From Microbacterium forte (GTDB taxonomy: Bacteria; Actinomycetota; Actinomycetes; Actinomycetales; Microbacteriaceae): a stretch of DNA of 64,000 nt. Below, one piece after another: positions 17,466 to 26,388 of the stretch (positions are counted from its first letter, which is position 1; the number at the start of each line of letters is the position of its first letter). The stretch spans positions 3,286,001 to 3,350,000 of the forward strand of contig NZ_CP116871.1 in the NCBI RefSeq assembly GCF_031885415.1, given 5' to 3'. The position numbers were made by a program, and so were the translations under genes. The notes below the pieces were generated by a model that was not told the DNA's origin, did not search any database, and was given only the letters and a program-made list of their open reading frames with translations.

Positions 17466-18562
17466 CCGACGCCGTGGCGCGAGCCGCGCCCGCGCGCATC
17501 CTGTTCCTCTCGCACAGTCATCCGTTCGGCGCTTTCCGGGTCGGCAGCCACCACTACGCCCGTGTGCTCTCCGAACGCGGAGCGGACGTCGTGCATCTGA
17601 GCACCCCGATCTCGCTCATCCACCGGTTGACCGGACGTGTCGATCGTCAGCAGCTGGCAGGCGTGCCACGTCGCGCTCGGCGAGACGATGACGGGGTGCT
17701 GCAGGTCGTCCCGCGCACGATCCTGCCGGCGCCGGTCGGAGCTCCCCGCGTCGCCCGGATGCTGCAGCACGACGGCATCGCCGGGGGATTCGACGCCGTG
17801 CTCATCGATCAGCCGCTGCTGTGGGACGCCTCTGTGCGATCGCTCTCGCATCGTGTGATCTATCGGCCCACCGATCTCTACCCCGATGGGGTGAAACACG
17901 CCCTGCAGCGACGCATTCTCGACGAGGTCGACGGCGTGATCGCCACCTCCGACGAAGTCCTGCGCGGACTCGGCACCCTGGGCACCCCCTCGCTCGTGCT
18001 GGGCAACGGCGCTGAGGTCATCCGCTTCGCACCGGAGGTCGGCGAAGATCGCGCCCGTGCGGCGCGGTGCGTCTACGTCGGTGCGCTCGACGGCCGATTC
18101 GACTGGGAGCGCGTCTTCGCCTGGGCGCGAGCACGACCAGACGTCGGCTTCGTCATCGCCGGTCCCGACGCTCGCCCGCCGCACACGGTGCCGTCGAACG
18201 TCCACATCATCGGGCCCGTTCCCTACGCCGAGGTTCCGGCGCTGCTGCACACGGCGCGCGTCGGCCTTCTGCCGCTCTCCGACAGTCCGCTCAATGCCGG
18301 CCGCAGCCCGATGAAACTCTACGAATACCTCGCGGCGGGTCTGGCCGTGGTGGCGCGCGAGACGCCCGGCATCCGCGAATCATCCGATCTCGGCATCGAG
18401 GTGTATGACGACGACCGAGGTGCGGATGCCGCGCTGGAACGCGCCTTGGGACACTCGTCGCCGAACCACGCCGGCATGGACGCGGCATCCTCCGCATCGT
18501 GGGAGCGCAAGACCGATTCGCTCGAGGACTTCCTCTGGTCGGTCGAGCGACGCAGAACCTAG
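17462..18562 (+). CDS. GT4-family glycosyltransferase (TuaH-like layout)
   Basis: This 366-residue GT-B enzyme starts with ILFLSHSHPFGAFRVGSHHYA, a donor/acceptor loop typical of GT4, and has YRPTDLYPD in the middle. It has VYVGALDGRFDW at the domain junction and the C-terminal SPMKLYEYLAAGLAVVARE, which is the E-containing nucleotide-sugar motif (K-x-E-Y). It resembles enzymes such as TuaH of teichuronic acid synthesis, but the sugar is not known. It is coupled to the pyruvyl-transferase-like gene by ATGA. Its TAG stop (18560-18562) touches the stop of the convergent gene (18563), leaving no spacer. Confidence 0.85.
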   Translation: MTDAVARAAPARILFLSHSHPFGAFRVGSHHYARVLSERGADVVHLSTPISLIHRLTGRVDRQQLAGVPRRARRDDDGVLQVVPRTILPAPVGAPRVARMLQHDGIAGGFDAVLIDQPLLWDASVRSLSHRVIYRPTDLYPDGVKHALQRRILDEVDGVIATSDEVLRGLGTLGTPSLVLGNGAEVIRFAPEVGEDRARAARCVYVGALDGRFDWERVFAWARARPDVGFVIAGPDARPPHTVPSNVHIIGPVPYAEVPALLHTARVGLLPLSDSPLNAGRSPMKLYEYLAAGLAVVARETPGIRESSDLGIEVYDDDRGADAALERALGHSSPNHAGMDAASSASWERKTDSLEDFLWSVERRRT

Positions 18563-19528
18563 TCAGCCGAGCAGTCGGGTGATCGTCTCAGAGACGATCC
18601 CCGCGGTGCGGTTCCAGTCGTAGCCCTCGGGTGGTGCGACCCGTCGCCGGGCGGCCACGGCCTCGGTCAACGCGTGCGCCCACTCCTGCACATCGCCGGG
18701 GGAGGACACGGCGTGACCGCGGTCTCCGACGATCTCCGCGACCGATTCGCACCCTGCCCAGTACACGACAGGGGTGCCGCAGCGGACCGACTCCAGGGCC
18801 GGAAGGCCGAACCCCTCGAGCGTCGAGGGCATCACGGTCGCCGCAGCGCCACGATAGAGATCGGCGAGCCTCTCGTCGTCGACTCCGGTCACCCAGCGCA
18901 CTCGGGCGTCGACGAGCCGCTGCGTCGCCCTGGTCTCGAGGTCGGCGATCTCGCGCTCGGGAACCACGGCGACGAGGCGCACGTCGCGCGCTGAGACCAG
19001 GGCGTCGAGGACCACGTCGAGATTCTTGTGGGCGCGGCCGTTGCCGACGAACAGCACGTAGGGATCGGACTGCTGCAGCGCGCCTGCGCGGGGGTGGAAG
19101 GCGTCAGAGCACCCATTGCCCGCATTGACGATCTCGACATCGTCGTCGTTCACCCATGAACGAAGCGCTCGGGCCGATGTCTCGGAGACGGTGAGCACGG
19201 CGCCTGCTCTGCGGACGACGTTTCTGACCGGACCGGAGTAGTAGGCCGCGAACTTCCAGCGGTCGAGCCCCGGGGCGCTCAGCTGGATGAGATCGTGCAG
19301 CGTGAGCAGCTGCTTTCGGGCTCGAACGAGCGCACCGTAGCCGGGCGAATAGACGAGAGTGCCGGGAGCAGCGGCGGCACCCACCGAGCGGAACGCGTCG
19401 ACCGCGGAGAACGGGGTGCCACCGAGATGCAGGGGTGCCCAGGGCAGAGACAGCCGGGGGAGGACCTCTGCGGCGTAGCGGCCGATGCCGTGCGTGCCGC
19501 GATACCGGTCGTCGACGAGAACGGTCAC
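18563..19528 (-). CDS. GT4-family glycosyltransferase
   Basis: This 321-residue GT-B protein has the N-terminal DDRYRGTHGIGRYAAEVL loop, LTLHDLIQL, VSETSARAL, and the GT4 core VGNGRAHKNLD with PSTLEGFGLPALESVRCGTPV (E-x7-E). This pattern is typical of mannosyl- and other hexosyltransferases of the WbaZ/PimB superfamily. The start is GTG 19528: it overlaps the stop of the upstream glycosyltransferase as GTGA and has GAGGAG before it. The two genes form one minus-strand unit, apparently working on the same glycan. Confidence 0.87.
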   Translation of the reverse strand: MTVLVDDRYRGTHGIGRYAAEVLPRLSLPWAPLHLGGTPFSAVDAFRSVGAAAAPGTLVYSPGYGALVRARKQLLTLHDLIQLSAPGLDRWKFAAYYSGPVRNVVRRAGAVLTVSETSARALRSWVNDDDVEIVNAGNGCSDAFHPRAGALQQSDPYVLFVGNGRAHKNLDVVLDALVSARDVRLVAVVPEREIADLETRATQRLVDARVRWVTGVDDERLADLYRGAAATVMPSTLEGFGLPALESVRCGTPVVYWAGCESVAEIVGDRGHAVSSPGDVQEWAHALTEAVAARRRVAPPEGYDWNRTAGIVSETITRLLG

Positions 19529-20652
19529 GCGCTCCTCGTCTCCGGCTGGCGTGCGCCGTCGACAGACTCCGCCACCCACTCCCTGATGCGATCGGCGAAC
19601 ACCGCTTCGGAGAACTTCTCCGCCTGCGTTCGGCAGGCTTCGGGTGAGACGCCGGCGGCCACCTCGACCGCACGGCGCAGCTCGTCGCGCGACCAGTGCT
19701 CGACGAACGCGCCGGTGCCGCCGTCGACGATCGTCTCGCCCGTCCCGCCCACGGCGGGGGCGATCACAGGTCGGCCCGCTGCCATGGCCTCGACGGGGAC
19801 GATGCCGAAGTCCTCCACCGCGGGGAAGACGAGGGCGATGCAGCGCTGCAGCAGCGCCCGGTAGAGCTCCGCTCCCGGCGACCGCACGAAGAAGACCCGA
19901 CCGGGTGCGCGCTCCTCGGCGAACGAGCGCAGACGTGCCTCGTCCGGTCCCGCACCCGCGAGAACGACGGGAACGTCGGCGGCGATGCCGGCCTCGATCA
20001 CGAGATCAAGCCGCTTGTAGGGAATGAATCGGGAGAAGCCGAGGAGGAATGTCTCGGGCAGGAGCGCAAGGGCGGCCTCATCGCGTTCGTCCGGTTCCGG
20101 TGCGCGGAGGAAACCCGTCACATCGACGGGAGGGTGGATCACCGTGCTCTCGCGATGCCACGCCTGGGCGATGCGCTTCTGCACGAACACGCTGTTCGCG
20201 GCGATCGCGACCGGTTCCTGAGCACGCCTGCGATCGAGCCCCTTCAGCATGTTCGCGGCGGTCCTCGCGGCGAACGTGTCGCCGCGCTCATCGAGCTCGG
20301 GGTTCCAGATGTAGCGCGCCGGGGTGTGGGCGTAGACGAGCTTCGGGGCGCCGCGCCCGGAGCCCCCGAATCTCGCATGGTGTGCGAAGAGATGCGAGCT
20401 CGTGAGGATCCAGTCCGCATCGACGCTCGGAAGAGTCCGCCAGGCGAGCGGCATCAGACCGACGGCTGCGGCCTTGCGTCCGCGCAGCGGTGTGCGGGCC
20501 AGCCATGTCTCGCCATCGACGACGAAGCGGCCTTCGCTTTCATTCCACAGGCAATAGCGGGCTGCGTCCGGGAAGACCCGGCTCAGTGCCTCGAAGACGT
20601 TCTCGGAGCCGCCTCTCGGAGAGAGCCATTCGTGCACCAGCACACCGCTCAC
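19525..20652 (-). CDS. GT4-family glycosyltransferase (WbaZ-like)
   Basis: This 375-residue protein has the WbaZ-type N-terminus VHEWLSPRGGSENVFEAL, YAHTPARYIWNPE, the GT4 junction LGFSRFIPYKRLDLVIEA, and VFPAVEDFGIVPVEAMAAG with the E-x7-E pair. Such enzymes often use GDP-mannose, but this is not provable here. It overlaps the following glycosyltransferase gene by 4 nt. The start is GTG 20652 with TAGGTC-N6 upstream, a slightly imperfect leaderless promoter. Confidence 0.88.
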   Translation of the reverse strand: MSGVLVHEWLSPRGGSENVFEALSRVFPDAARYCLWNESEGRFVVDGETWLARTPLRGRKAAAVGLMPLAWRTLPSVDADWILTSSHLFAHHARFGGSGRGAPKLVYAHTPARYIWNPELDERGDTFAARTAANMLKGLDRRRAQEPVAIAANSVFVQKRIAQAWHRESTVIHPPVDVTGFLRAPEPDERDEAALALLPETFLLGFSRFIPYKRLDLVIEAGIAADVPVVLAGAGPDEARLRSFAEERAPGRVFFVRSPGAELYRALLQRCIALVFPAVEDFGIVPVEAMAAGRPVIAPAVGGTGETIVDGGTGAFVEHWSRDELRRAVEVAAGVSPEACRTQAEKFSEAVFADRIREWVAESVDGARQPETRSA

Positions 20653-20786
20653 AGTGCCGACCTAGCACCACAGGGCACGCGGGCGCGCAGTGTCGGCTGG
20701 GCCTCGGCAAGCATGCGTCGAGTCTAGGGAAGTTCTCGGCGGGTGAGCCCCGGACGGCTGTCAGCTTCGTCCCGAGTGCGACCCGA

Positions 20787-20792
20787 TACATT
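20787..20792 (+). promoter_or_regulatory. -10 element TACATT of the secreted glycosidase gene
   Basis: TACATT lies about 30 nt before the start. The short leader carries GAAAGGA (20811-20817), which favours ATG 20822 over ATG 20819. Confidence 0.45.
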
Positions 20793-20821
20793 GGAGACGA
20801 ACATTCGGGGGAAAGGACATG

Positions 20822-22921
20822 ATGGCTCTGCGCGCGACGAAGAAGACGATCATCATCGCGAGCGCGGTCACCGTGCTCCTTGTCGGCGGCGGTGCCGCGG
20901 CTGCGATGGTGATCTCCGGACAGCAGGCGCAGCCTCGCACGGAGGCATCGCGGTCGCCTGAGGCTACTCCCGAGCCTGTCGCGACCGAGCCGCCGGCCGT
21001 GGTTCCGGTGACGAACGTCGCACGCGCATCGATCGATGCATGGACGCTCGCGGATCGCGGAGTGGTCGGCACGGTTCTTCCCGAAGTCGGAGACGCCGCG
21101 GAGGGCGCTGTGTCCCTGCGGGTGGATGCTCCGGCCGACGATGCGGACATCATCGCCGCGTCTGCTCCGGTCGCGCTCGCTCCGGACACGGAGTACACGC
21201 TCAGCGTCTCGGTGCGAGTGCTCGCAGAGGAGAAGACCGAGACGGGCGTTCGCTTGACCGCCGCGGGCCAGACCTTCACTCTTCCCGAGCTGGACGCGGA
21301 CTGGGAGACGATCGAGTTCCCGTTCACATCGGCGGCCGATCAGGCCGCCGCATCCACGTTCGATGTCGTGCTCTCCGGCGCGGTGCGCGGGTTCGGGATC
21401 GATGACGTGTCGATCACCGCGGCCGGCGGCGACAACCTCGTGCCCAACGGATCGTTCGAAGCCGTGCAGACTCCGGCGGGCATCGTCAACGACTCTCTCA
21501 TCATGACGGACGAATCCGCACTGCTCGCCGTCTCCCTCGCTGAGGGGCCCGCGCAGTGGAGCGCCACATCGACGGCCGGCGGTGAGCCGATCACCGGTGA
21601 GTTCGGGTCCGCAGGGCCTCTGTCGGCCCTGCCGTTGACCGGCGTGTCTCAGGGACACTACGCCGTCACTGTCAATGACTCCTCAGGGCGGCAGATCCAG
21701 ACGGATGTCGCCGTGATCGACGCCGACGGCTTCTCCGTGAGCCAGGACGGACGCTTCGGGGTGGGATCCCACGTCGAGAAGGACCCCTTCATCGGCACAG
21801 GTTCTCTTGCGGCCGCGATCGGCTTCGCCGAGGTGCGCAACGACATCTCGTGGGAGCGGAACGAGAAGGTCGCCGGCCAGTACGTGTGGGACCAGAACTA
21901 TGTGCGCGAGTTCGAGCGCATGCACGCGAACGACGTGAAGCTGCTGGGCCTCGTCGTCTACGGCAACAGGCTCTACGGTGCCAGGAAGGCACCAGGAAAC
22001 GAGGAGGCGATCCAGGCGTACGGCGCTTATGCGAAGGCCGTCGCCGACCGGTTCGACCTCGTCGGTCTCGAAGTCCTGAACGAGTTCAACCATCGTGAGA
22101 ACGACACGGCCTGCGGGCCGGCGCCCGCCTGCTACGTGCCGATCGCGCAGTCCGTCCGAGACCACGTCAGCACGGCCTATCCCGATCTCCCCATCGTCAC
22201 GGGCTCCACAGCCCTCTATGACAGCGAATGGTTCTCCGGGTTCTGGCAGGCCGGCGGCATGGCCGTGACCGACGCGGCGAGTTACCACCCCTACGAGTCG
22301 TGGATCAACCGCGACGCCGATCTGATCGCCGGGACCGTGCAGCAGTCCTACGCAGACATGCAGGAGTTCGCGGGCGAGACGCGCCCGGTGTGGGTCACCG
22401 AGATGGGATTCCCCACGCACTACGACGGCGTCTCCCTGCTCGAGCAGGGGCAGATGATGGTGCGCAATCAGGCCCTGGCCTTCGCGAACGGAGTCGAGAA
22501 GTACTTCTGGTACGACCTCGTCAATGACACCCCCGACCCTGCGGCGGGCGAAGCGAACTTCGGGCTCTACGAGAACGCGCCCAGAGCCGATGTGGTGGCT
22601 CTGGCGCCGAAGCCCGGAGCCTTCGCCCAGGCGCTGATGATCACGCAGTTGCGAGACAAGGCGTTCGTCTCAGACGAATCGGACGACACGACCACGGTCG
22701 AGGTGTTCGGATCAGGAGACGACGAGACCCGCATCGCGTGGGCGAAGCAGGGCGAGGTGCAGCGCACCTTCGCATCGGACGTCCCGCTGACGGTCACTGA
22801 CATGTCCGGGCAGACGCAGTCAGTGGTTCCCGAGGACGGCGAGGTCACGCTGACTCTGGGCGCGTCGCCTGTGTTCATCTCTTCGGAGTCGGAGTCGGAT
22901 TCGGAGTCGGAGTCGGAGTGA
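20822..22921 (+). CDS. Secreted or anchored clan GH-A glycoside hydrolase (GH39/PslG-like) with a Ser-Glu tail
   Basis: The protein has about 699 residues. A lysine-rich start and hydrophobic segment (about 8-30) act as a signal or anchor, followed by a Pro/Thr/Glu linker. Next come a beta-sandwich region (about 60-200, ending in NLVPNGSFE, as in carbohydrate-binding modules) and a TIM-barrel domain (about 300-600). The barrel shows the two clan-A glutamates: E421 in EVLNEFNH (acid/base) and E527 in VWVTEMGFP (nucleophile). PslG, a GH39 enzyme in the Pseudomonas Psl locus, cuts its own exopolysaccharide; a similar trimming role is inferred. The C-terminus is an unusual acidic tail, SESESDSESESE. 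ATG 20819 is an alternative start. Confidence 0.8.
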   Translation: MALRATKKTIIIASAVTVLLVGGGAAAAMVISGQQAQPRTEASRSPEATPEPVATEPPAVVPVTNVARASIDAWTLADRGVVGTVLPEVGDAAEGAVSLRVDAPADDADIIAASAPVALAPDTEYTLSVSVRVLAEEKTETGVRLTAAGQTFTLPELDADWETIEFPFTSAADQAAASTFDVVLSGAVRGFGIDDVSITAAGGDNLVPNGSFEAVQTPAGIVNDSLIMTDESALLAVSLAEGPAQWSATSTAGGEPITGEFGSAGPLSALPLTGVSQGHYAVTVNDSSGRQIQTDVAVIDADGFSVSQDGRFGVGSHVEKDPFIGTGSLAAAIGFAEVRNDISWERNEKVAGQYVWDQNYVREFERMHANDVKLLGLVVYGNRLYGARKAPGNEEAIQAYGAYAKAVADRFDLVGLEVLNEFNHRENDTACGPAPACYVPIAQSVRDHVSTAYPDLPIVTGSTALYDSEWFSGFWQAGGMAVTDAASYHPYESWINRDADLIAGTVQQSYADMQEFAGETRPVWVTEMGFPTHYDGVSLLEQGQMMVRNQALAFANGVEKYFWYDLVNDTPDPAAGEANFGLYENAPRADVVALAPKPGAFAQALMITQLRDKAFVSDESDDTTTVEVFGSGDDETRIAWAKQGEVQRTFASDVPLTVTDMSGQTQSVVPEDGEVTLTLGASPVFISSESESDSESESE

Positions 22922-22952
22922 GTGCGACCCGAGCGGCCCCAGGCGCCGCAAG

Positions 22953-22958
22953 TACAAT
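22953..22958 (+). promoter_or_regulatory. -10 element TACAAT of the DUF4012 gene
   Basis: TACAAT, a near-consensus -10, lies 36 nt before ATG 22995. The leader contains AGAGG near 22980-22984 as a ribosome-binding site. Confidence 0.6.
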
Positions 22959-22994
22959 TCATCAGATCCGTACAGCACGAGAGGTAAGTCCTTC

Positions 22995-24731
22995 ATGAGC
23001 GCAGAGCGTCGGGATGCGAAGGGCATCGACGAACAGGGATCGGGACGTCAGCGTCGGCGGCGCCGCATCTGGACCGTTGTCATCCTGGTCGTCATCGCGT
23101 TCCTCGTCGCCGTCTGCTGGGTGGGGCTGCGTGCCATCACTGTGAAGGACGGTCTGGTCCAGAGCCAGGATCTCATCGAGGAGATTCAGGGAGGAGGCGC
23201 TGTCGACGAAGTGCTCCCTGAGCTGTCCGAAAGCGCCGCCAGCGCCGGTGCCGCGGCATCCGACCCGGTGTGGTGGGTCATGGAGTGGATTCCTGTGGTG
23301 GGTGACAACCTCAAGGGAGTGCGCCTTGCGGCGCAGTCGCTCGATGCGCTCGTCAACGATGTCGCGCTCCCCGTGATGGGCGATGAGAACTCCACCGGAT
23401 CGATAACGGAGCGGCTTCTCGATGCCACCGACGATCAGGCGCAGCACGTGACTGAACTCGCTGACGGGCTGGAGTCCGTTTCGAAGTCTCCTTTCCTCGT
23501 CTCCGTCGTGCGCGAGGGCGTCGACCAGGTCGAAGAGGTGATGTCGACGGCGGCCCCCATGATCGGTGTTCTTCCGAAGCTTCTCGGAGGTGATGGCGAG
23601 CGCAAGTATCTGCTCGTCTTCCAGAACAACGCCGAGACGCTCGCCCTCGGGGGCAGCGCTGCCGCGCAGACTCTCGTGAAGGTCGATGAGGGCGCGATCG
23701 AGATAGGCGCGCAGGGCGACAGCGGCAACTACCAGAACGGCGTCGCGGTCGACGTCGACGTGCCCCCCAGCGCCATCGAGCTCTACACGAGCTATCTCGT
23801 CGACCACATCAACACGAGCATGAGCCGCCCCGACTTCCCGACCGCGGCGAAGATCATGCGGGCCTGGTGGCAGCGGGACATCGCCGACGACGAGATCGCC
23901 GGCGTGATCTCCATCGACCCTCTTGCACTGTCTCGGATCCTCAAGGCGACAGGGCCGATCGAGCTGGCCTCAGGTGAGGTCCTCTCCGAGGAGAATGCGG
24001 TCTCGCTGCTGTTGAGTGAGGTCTACGGGCGCTGGGACTCCTACGAGGAGCCCGAGCTCGTCGACGGATTCTTCGCCGACACGGCGGCTGCGGTCTTCGA
24101 CAAGATCGCAACCGGTGACTTCGATCCGAAGGACATGCTGTGGGCCATCTCGGAGAGCGCGTCGCAGGGCAGCGTGCTGGTCTGGAGCGACGACGAGCAG
24201 GTGGCCGATGCGATCGAAGGGGCCAAGATCAGCGGTGTGCTTCCCGCTGACAACTCCAACGTGACCACCATGGGCATCTATTTCAACAACAGCAACGGCT
24301 CGAAGATCGACTACTTCACGGAGACCGCGACGACGGCGACGGCCGTATGCGAGGCAGATGCGGCCACGTTCACCGCCACCGCATCGCTCACGCTGCCTCT
24401 GACGCAGCGGCAGGCCGAGGCGCTGCCCCGCTACGTGCAGAGCATGACCTTCGGCGCTCGCTTCCGCGACTGGATCTTCATCTACGGGCCTCCGGGAACG
24501 ACGTTGAGCGACGCGACCTTCAACGGTGACGAGGTCTCGGTGATGCACCGCGACGTCGATGACCTCGGCCGGCCGGTCGTCGCATTCGAGGCCTGGTTCG
24601 ACCCGGGCGACTCGGTCGATGTCGCAGCGACGTTCGTCGGTGGCGATGGCGACTACGGACCCCTCGAGGTGAGGACCAACCCGATGGTGCGGGGCGCGAA
24701 GCCCGTCGTCACCGACGGCTGCGGCGGTTAG
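22995..24731 (+). CDS. DUF4012-type membrane-anchored protein
   Basis: This 578-residue protein has a basic cytoplasmic N-terminus, one membrane helix (about 25-45) and a large outside domain. The outside domain shows the pattern I associate with actinobacterial DUF4012 proteins: LLVFQNNAETLALGGSAAAQ, then AKIMRAWW, GVISIDPLALSRILKATGPI and a beta-rich end with FGARFRDWIFIYGPPGT. The family is often found beside polysaccharide genes and has no established biochemical role; LytR-CpsA-Psr-like glycan handling is only a guess. It has its own promoter and is followed by a hairpin. Confidence 0.8.
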   Translation: MSAERRDAKGIDEQGSGRQRRRRRIWTVVILVVIAFLVAVCWVGLRAITVKDGLVQSQDLIEEIQGGGAVDEVLPELSESAASAGAAASDPVWWVMEWIPVVGDNLKGVRLAAQSLDALVNDVALPVMGDENSTGSITERLLDATDDQAQHVTELADGLESVSKSPFLVSVVREGVDQVEEVMSTAAPMIGVLPKLLGGDGERKYLLVFQNNAETLALGGSAAAQTLVKVDEGAIEIGAQGDSGNYQNGVAVDVDVPPSAIELYTSYLVDHINTSMSRPDFPTAAKIMRAWWQRDIADDEIAGVISIDPLALSRILKATGPIELASGEVLSEENAVSLLLSEVYGRWDSYEEPELVDGFFADTAAAVFDKIATGDFDPKDMLWAISESASQGSVLVWSDDEQVADAIEGAKISGVLPADNSNVTTMGIYFNNSNGSKIDYFTETATTATAVCEADAATFTATASLTLPLTQRQAEALPRYVQSMTFGARFRDWIFIYGPPGTTLSDATFNGDEVSVMHRDVDDLGRPVVAFEAWFDPGDSVDVAATFVGGDGDYGPLEVRTNPMVRGAKPVVTDGCGG

Positions 24732-24757
24732 GGTCTGTCCCGGCCTCCGGGCAGACC
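24732..24757 (+). terminator. Hairpin after the DUF4012 gene
   Basis: GGTCTG-T-CCCGG / CCGGG-CAGACC forms an 11-bp stem with one bulge and a 3-nt loop directly after the stop codon. There is no U-run; a -10-like TATACT follows at 24760-24765, so termination and a new start lie side by side. Confidence 0.45.
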
Positions 24758-24759
24758 GA

Positions 24760-24765
24760 TATACT
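24760..24765 (+). promoter_or_regulatory. -10 element TATACT of the sugar transferase gene
   Basis: TATACT lies 33 nt before the GTG 24799 start. Confidence 0.5.
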
Positions 24766-24798
24766 TGCTCGCGTTCTGGCGTCAGTACAGCCGAGGGG

Positions 24799-26310
24799 GT
24801 GAGAGTCGTCGTCGTTCAACTTGAGCACGGTGGCTTCAGCGCCCCGCGTGAGTCGACGAGCACCGCCCAGGTTCGCGTGAAGAAGACGCGGCGTGCAGCA
24901 TGGACCCGGCTCTACGCGAGCCGTCTGTTCTACAACGACGTCGTGGTCGTGCTGCTCACGCTGATCGTCGCCGCGATCATCGTGCTTCCCGGACTGTTGA
25001 CCGGCGTCTCCTGGCCCGGCGGCCCCCGAGTGTCCTACCTCGTGGTCCTCGCTGCGATCGGCTTCCTCTGGCTGATCGCCCTGGATGTGGCGGATTCGCG
25101 GGACCGCCACACCGTGGGACACGGAGCGGACGAATATCGACGCATCTTCAACGCGTCGATCGGCGTATTCGCGGTCACGGTCGCCGTCGCCTTCTTCCTC
25201 GGGATGGAGCTCTCCCGCGCCCTCGTCGCGGTCGTCTTCCCCCTCGGCCTGGTCCTTCTGCTGCTGTCGCGGTGGATGTGCCGACAGTGGCTGCGTGGGC
25301 GGCAGAAGACCGGACAGTATCTGCACAGAGCGGTGGTGATCGGCGAGCCGTCCAAGGTCGCCCTCGTGGGTCGCGAGATCCGGCGGGCGAAGAGCAGCGG
25401 GTACGAGATCCTCGGAGTGATCACCGAGAACACCTCCGCTGCTGACATCTCGGGCTTCGAAGTGCTCGGCGACATCGCCAACGTCGAAAGGGTGCTCGAT
25501 GAGGTGCGCTTCGACGCGCTGATCATTGTCGGATCCGACGACCTCGACCCGCTGACGATGCGCCGCCTCGGGTACTCCGTCTCCGACCGAGACATCCAAC
25601 TCATCATGGCTCCGGTGCTGACGGATATCGCCGGGCCCCGCATGCATGCGACCCCCGTCGCCGGTCTTCCTCTCGTCCATGTGGATTTCCCGCGCATGGA
25701 AGGGGCGAAGCGCTTCCTTAAGCGCGCCTTTGACATCGTCGGATCATCGTTGCTCCTTGCTGTTCTTTCGCCGGTCTTCCTCATCGCGGCCGTCGCGATC
25801 CGAGTCGACGGGCCTGGCGCCATCTTCTTCCATCAGGAGCGGATCGGCCGCGGCGGGCGCACCTTCGGCATGCTGAAGTTCCGGTCGATGGTGGCCGACG
25901 CCGACGACCAACTCGCGACCCTTCTCGACCTGCAGGGCGACGCCGGCACGCCGCTGTTCAAGATCAACGACGACCCGCGCATCACCAGGGTCGGACGCTT
26001 CTTCCGCAGACACTCCATCGACGAGCTGCCCCAGCTGGTCAACGTGTTCCTCGGGCACATGAGCCTCGTGGGACCGCGGCCCCAGCGGGCTTCCGAGGTC
26101 GCGCTCTATGATGACTTCGCGCATCGCCGGCTGCTCGTCAAGCCCGGCATGAGCGGGCTGTGGCAGGTGAGCGGACGCTCCTCGCTCTCGTGGGAGGAGA
26201 CCATCCGCCTCGACCTCTACTACGTCGAGAACTGGTCGCTCATGCAGGACCTCATCATCCTGTTCCGCACCGTCCGCACAGTGGTCGCCCCCGGCGCCAC
26301 CGCGCACTGA
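24799..26310 (+). CDS. Polyprenyl-phosphate sugar phosphotransferase (WbaP/CpsE/exopolysaccharide type)
   Basis: This 503-residue membrane protein has four N-terminal membrane segments (from about 47), a middle nucleotide-binding-like domain (about 170-300, AVVIGEPSKVALVGREI) and a C-terminal bacterial sugar transferase domain (about 310-503). The C-terminal domain shows KRAFDIVGSSLLL, FHQERIGRGG, MLKFRSM, DELPQLVNVFLG, MSLVGPRPQ and PGMSGLWQVSGRS. It should transfer a hexose-1-phosphate from UDP-sugar to undecaprenyl phosphate, which is the first step of glycan synthesis. Start GTG 24799 follows a GAGGGG stretch with almost no spacer; a start slightly downstream is possible. Confidence 0.93.
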   Translation: MRVVVVQLEHGGFSAPRESTSTAQVRVKKTRRAAWTRLYASRLFYNDVVVVLLTLIVAAIIVLPGLLTGVSWPGGPRVSYLVVLAAIGFLWLIALDVADSRDRHTVGHGADEYRRIFNASIGVFAVTVAVAFFLGMELSRALVAVVFPLGLVLLLLSRWMCRQWLRGRQKTGQYLHRAVVIGEPSKVALVGREIRRAKSSGYEILGVITENTSAADISGFEVLGDIANVERVLDEVRFDALIIVGSDDLDPLTMRRLGYSVSDRDIQLIMAPVLTDIAGPRMHATPVAGLPLVHVDFPRMEGAKRFLKRAFDIVGSSLLLAVLSPVFLIAAVAIRVDGPGAIFFHQERIGRGGRTFGMLKFRSMVADADDQLATLLDLQGDAGTPLFKINDDPRITRVGRFFRRHSIDELPQLVNVFLGHMSLVGPRPQRASEVALYDDFAHRRLLVKPGMSGLWQVSGRSSLSWEETIRLDLYYVENWSLMQDLIILFRTVRTVVAPGATAH

Positions 26311-26375
26311 ACCGGAGTCGCGAAGATTCCCGGCGACTGTCCGCGTCGCATCCACGGCTCGGGCGCGGCGCTGGG

Positions 26376-26381
26376 TACATT
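26376..26381 (+). promoter_or_regulatory. -10 element TACATT of the lipoprotein gene (leaderless)
   Basis: TACATT, then caaaatc, then ATG 26389 (7-nt spacing). Confidence 0.55.
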
Positions 26382-26388
26382 CAAAATC

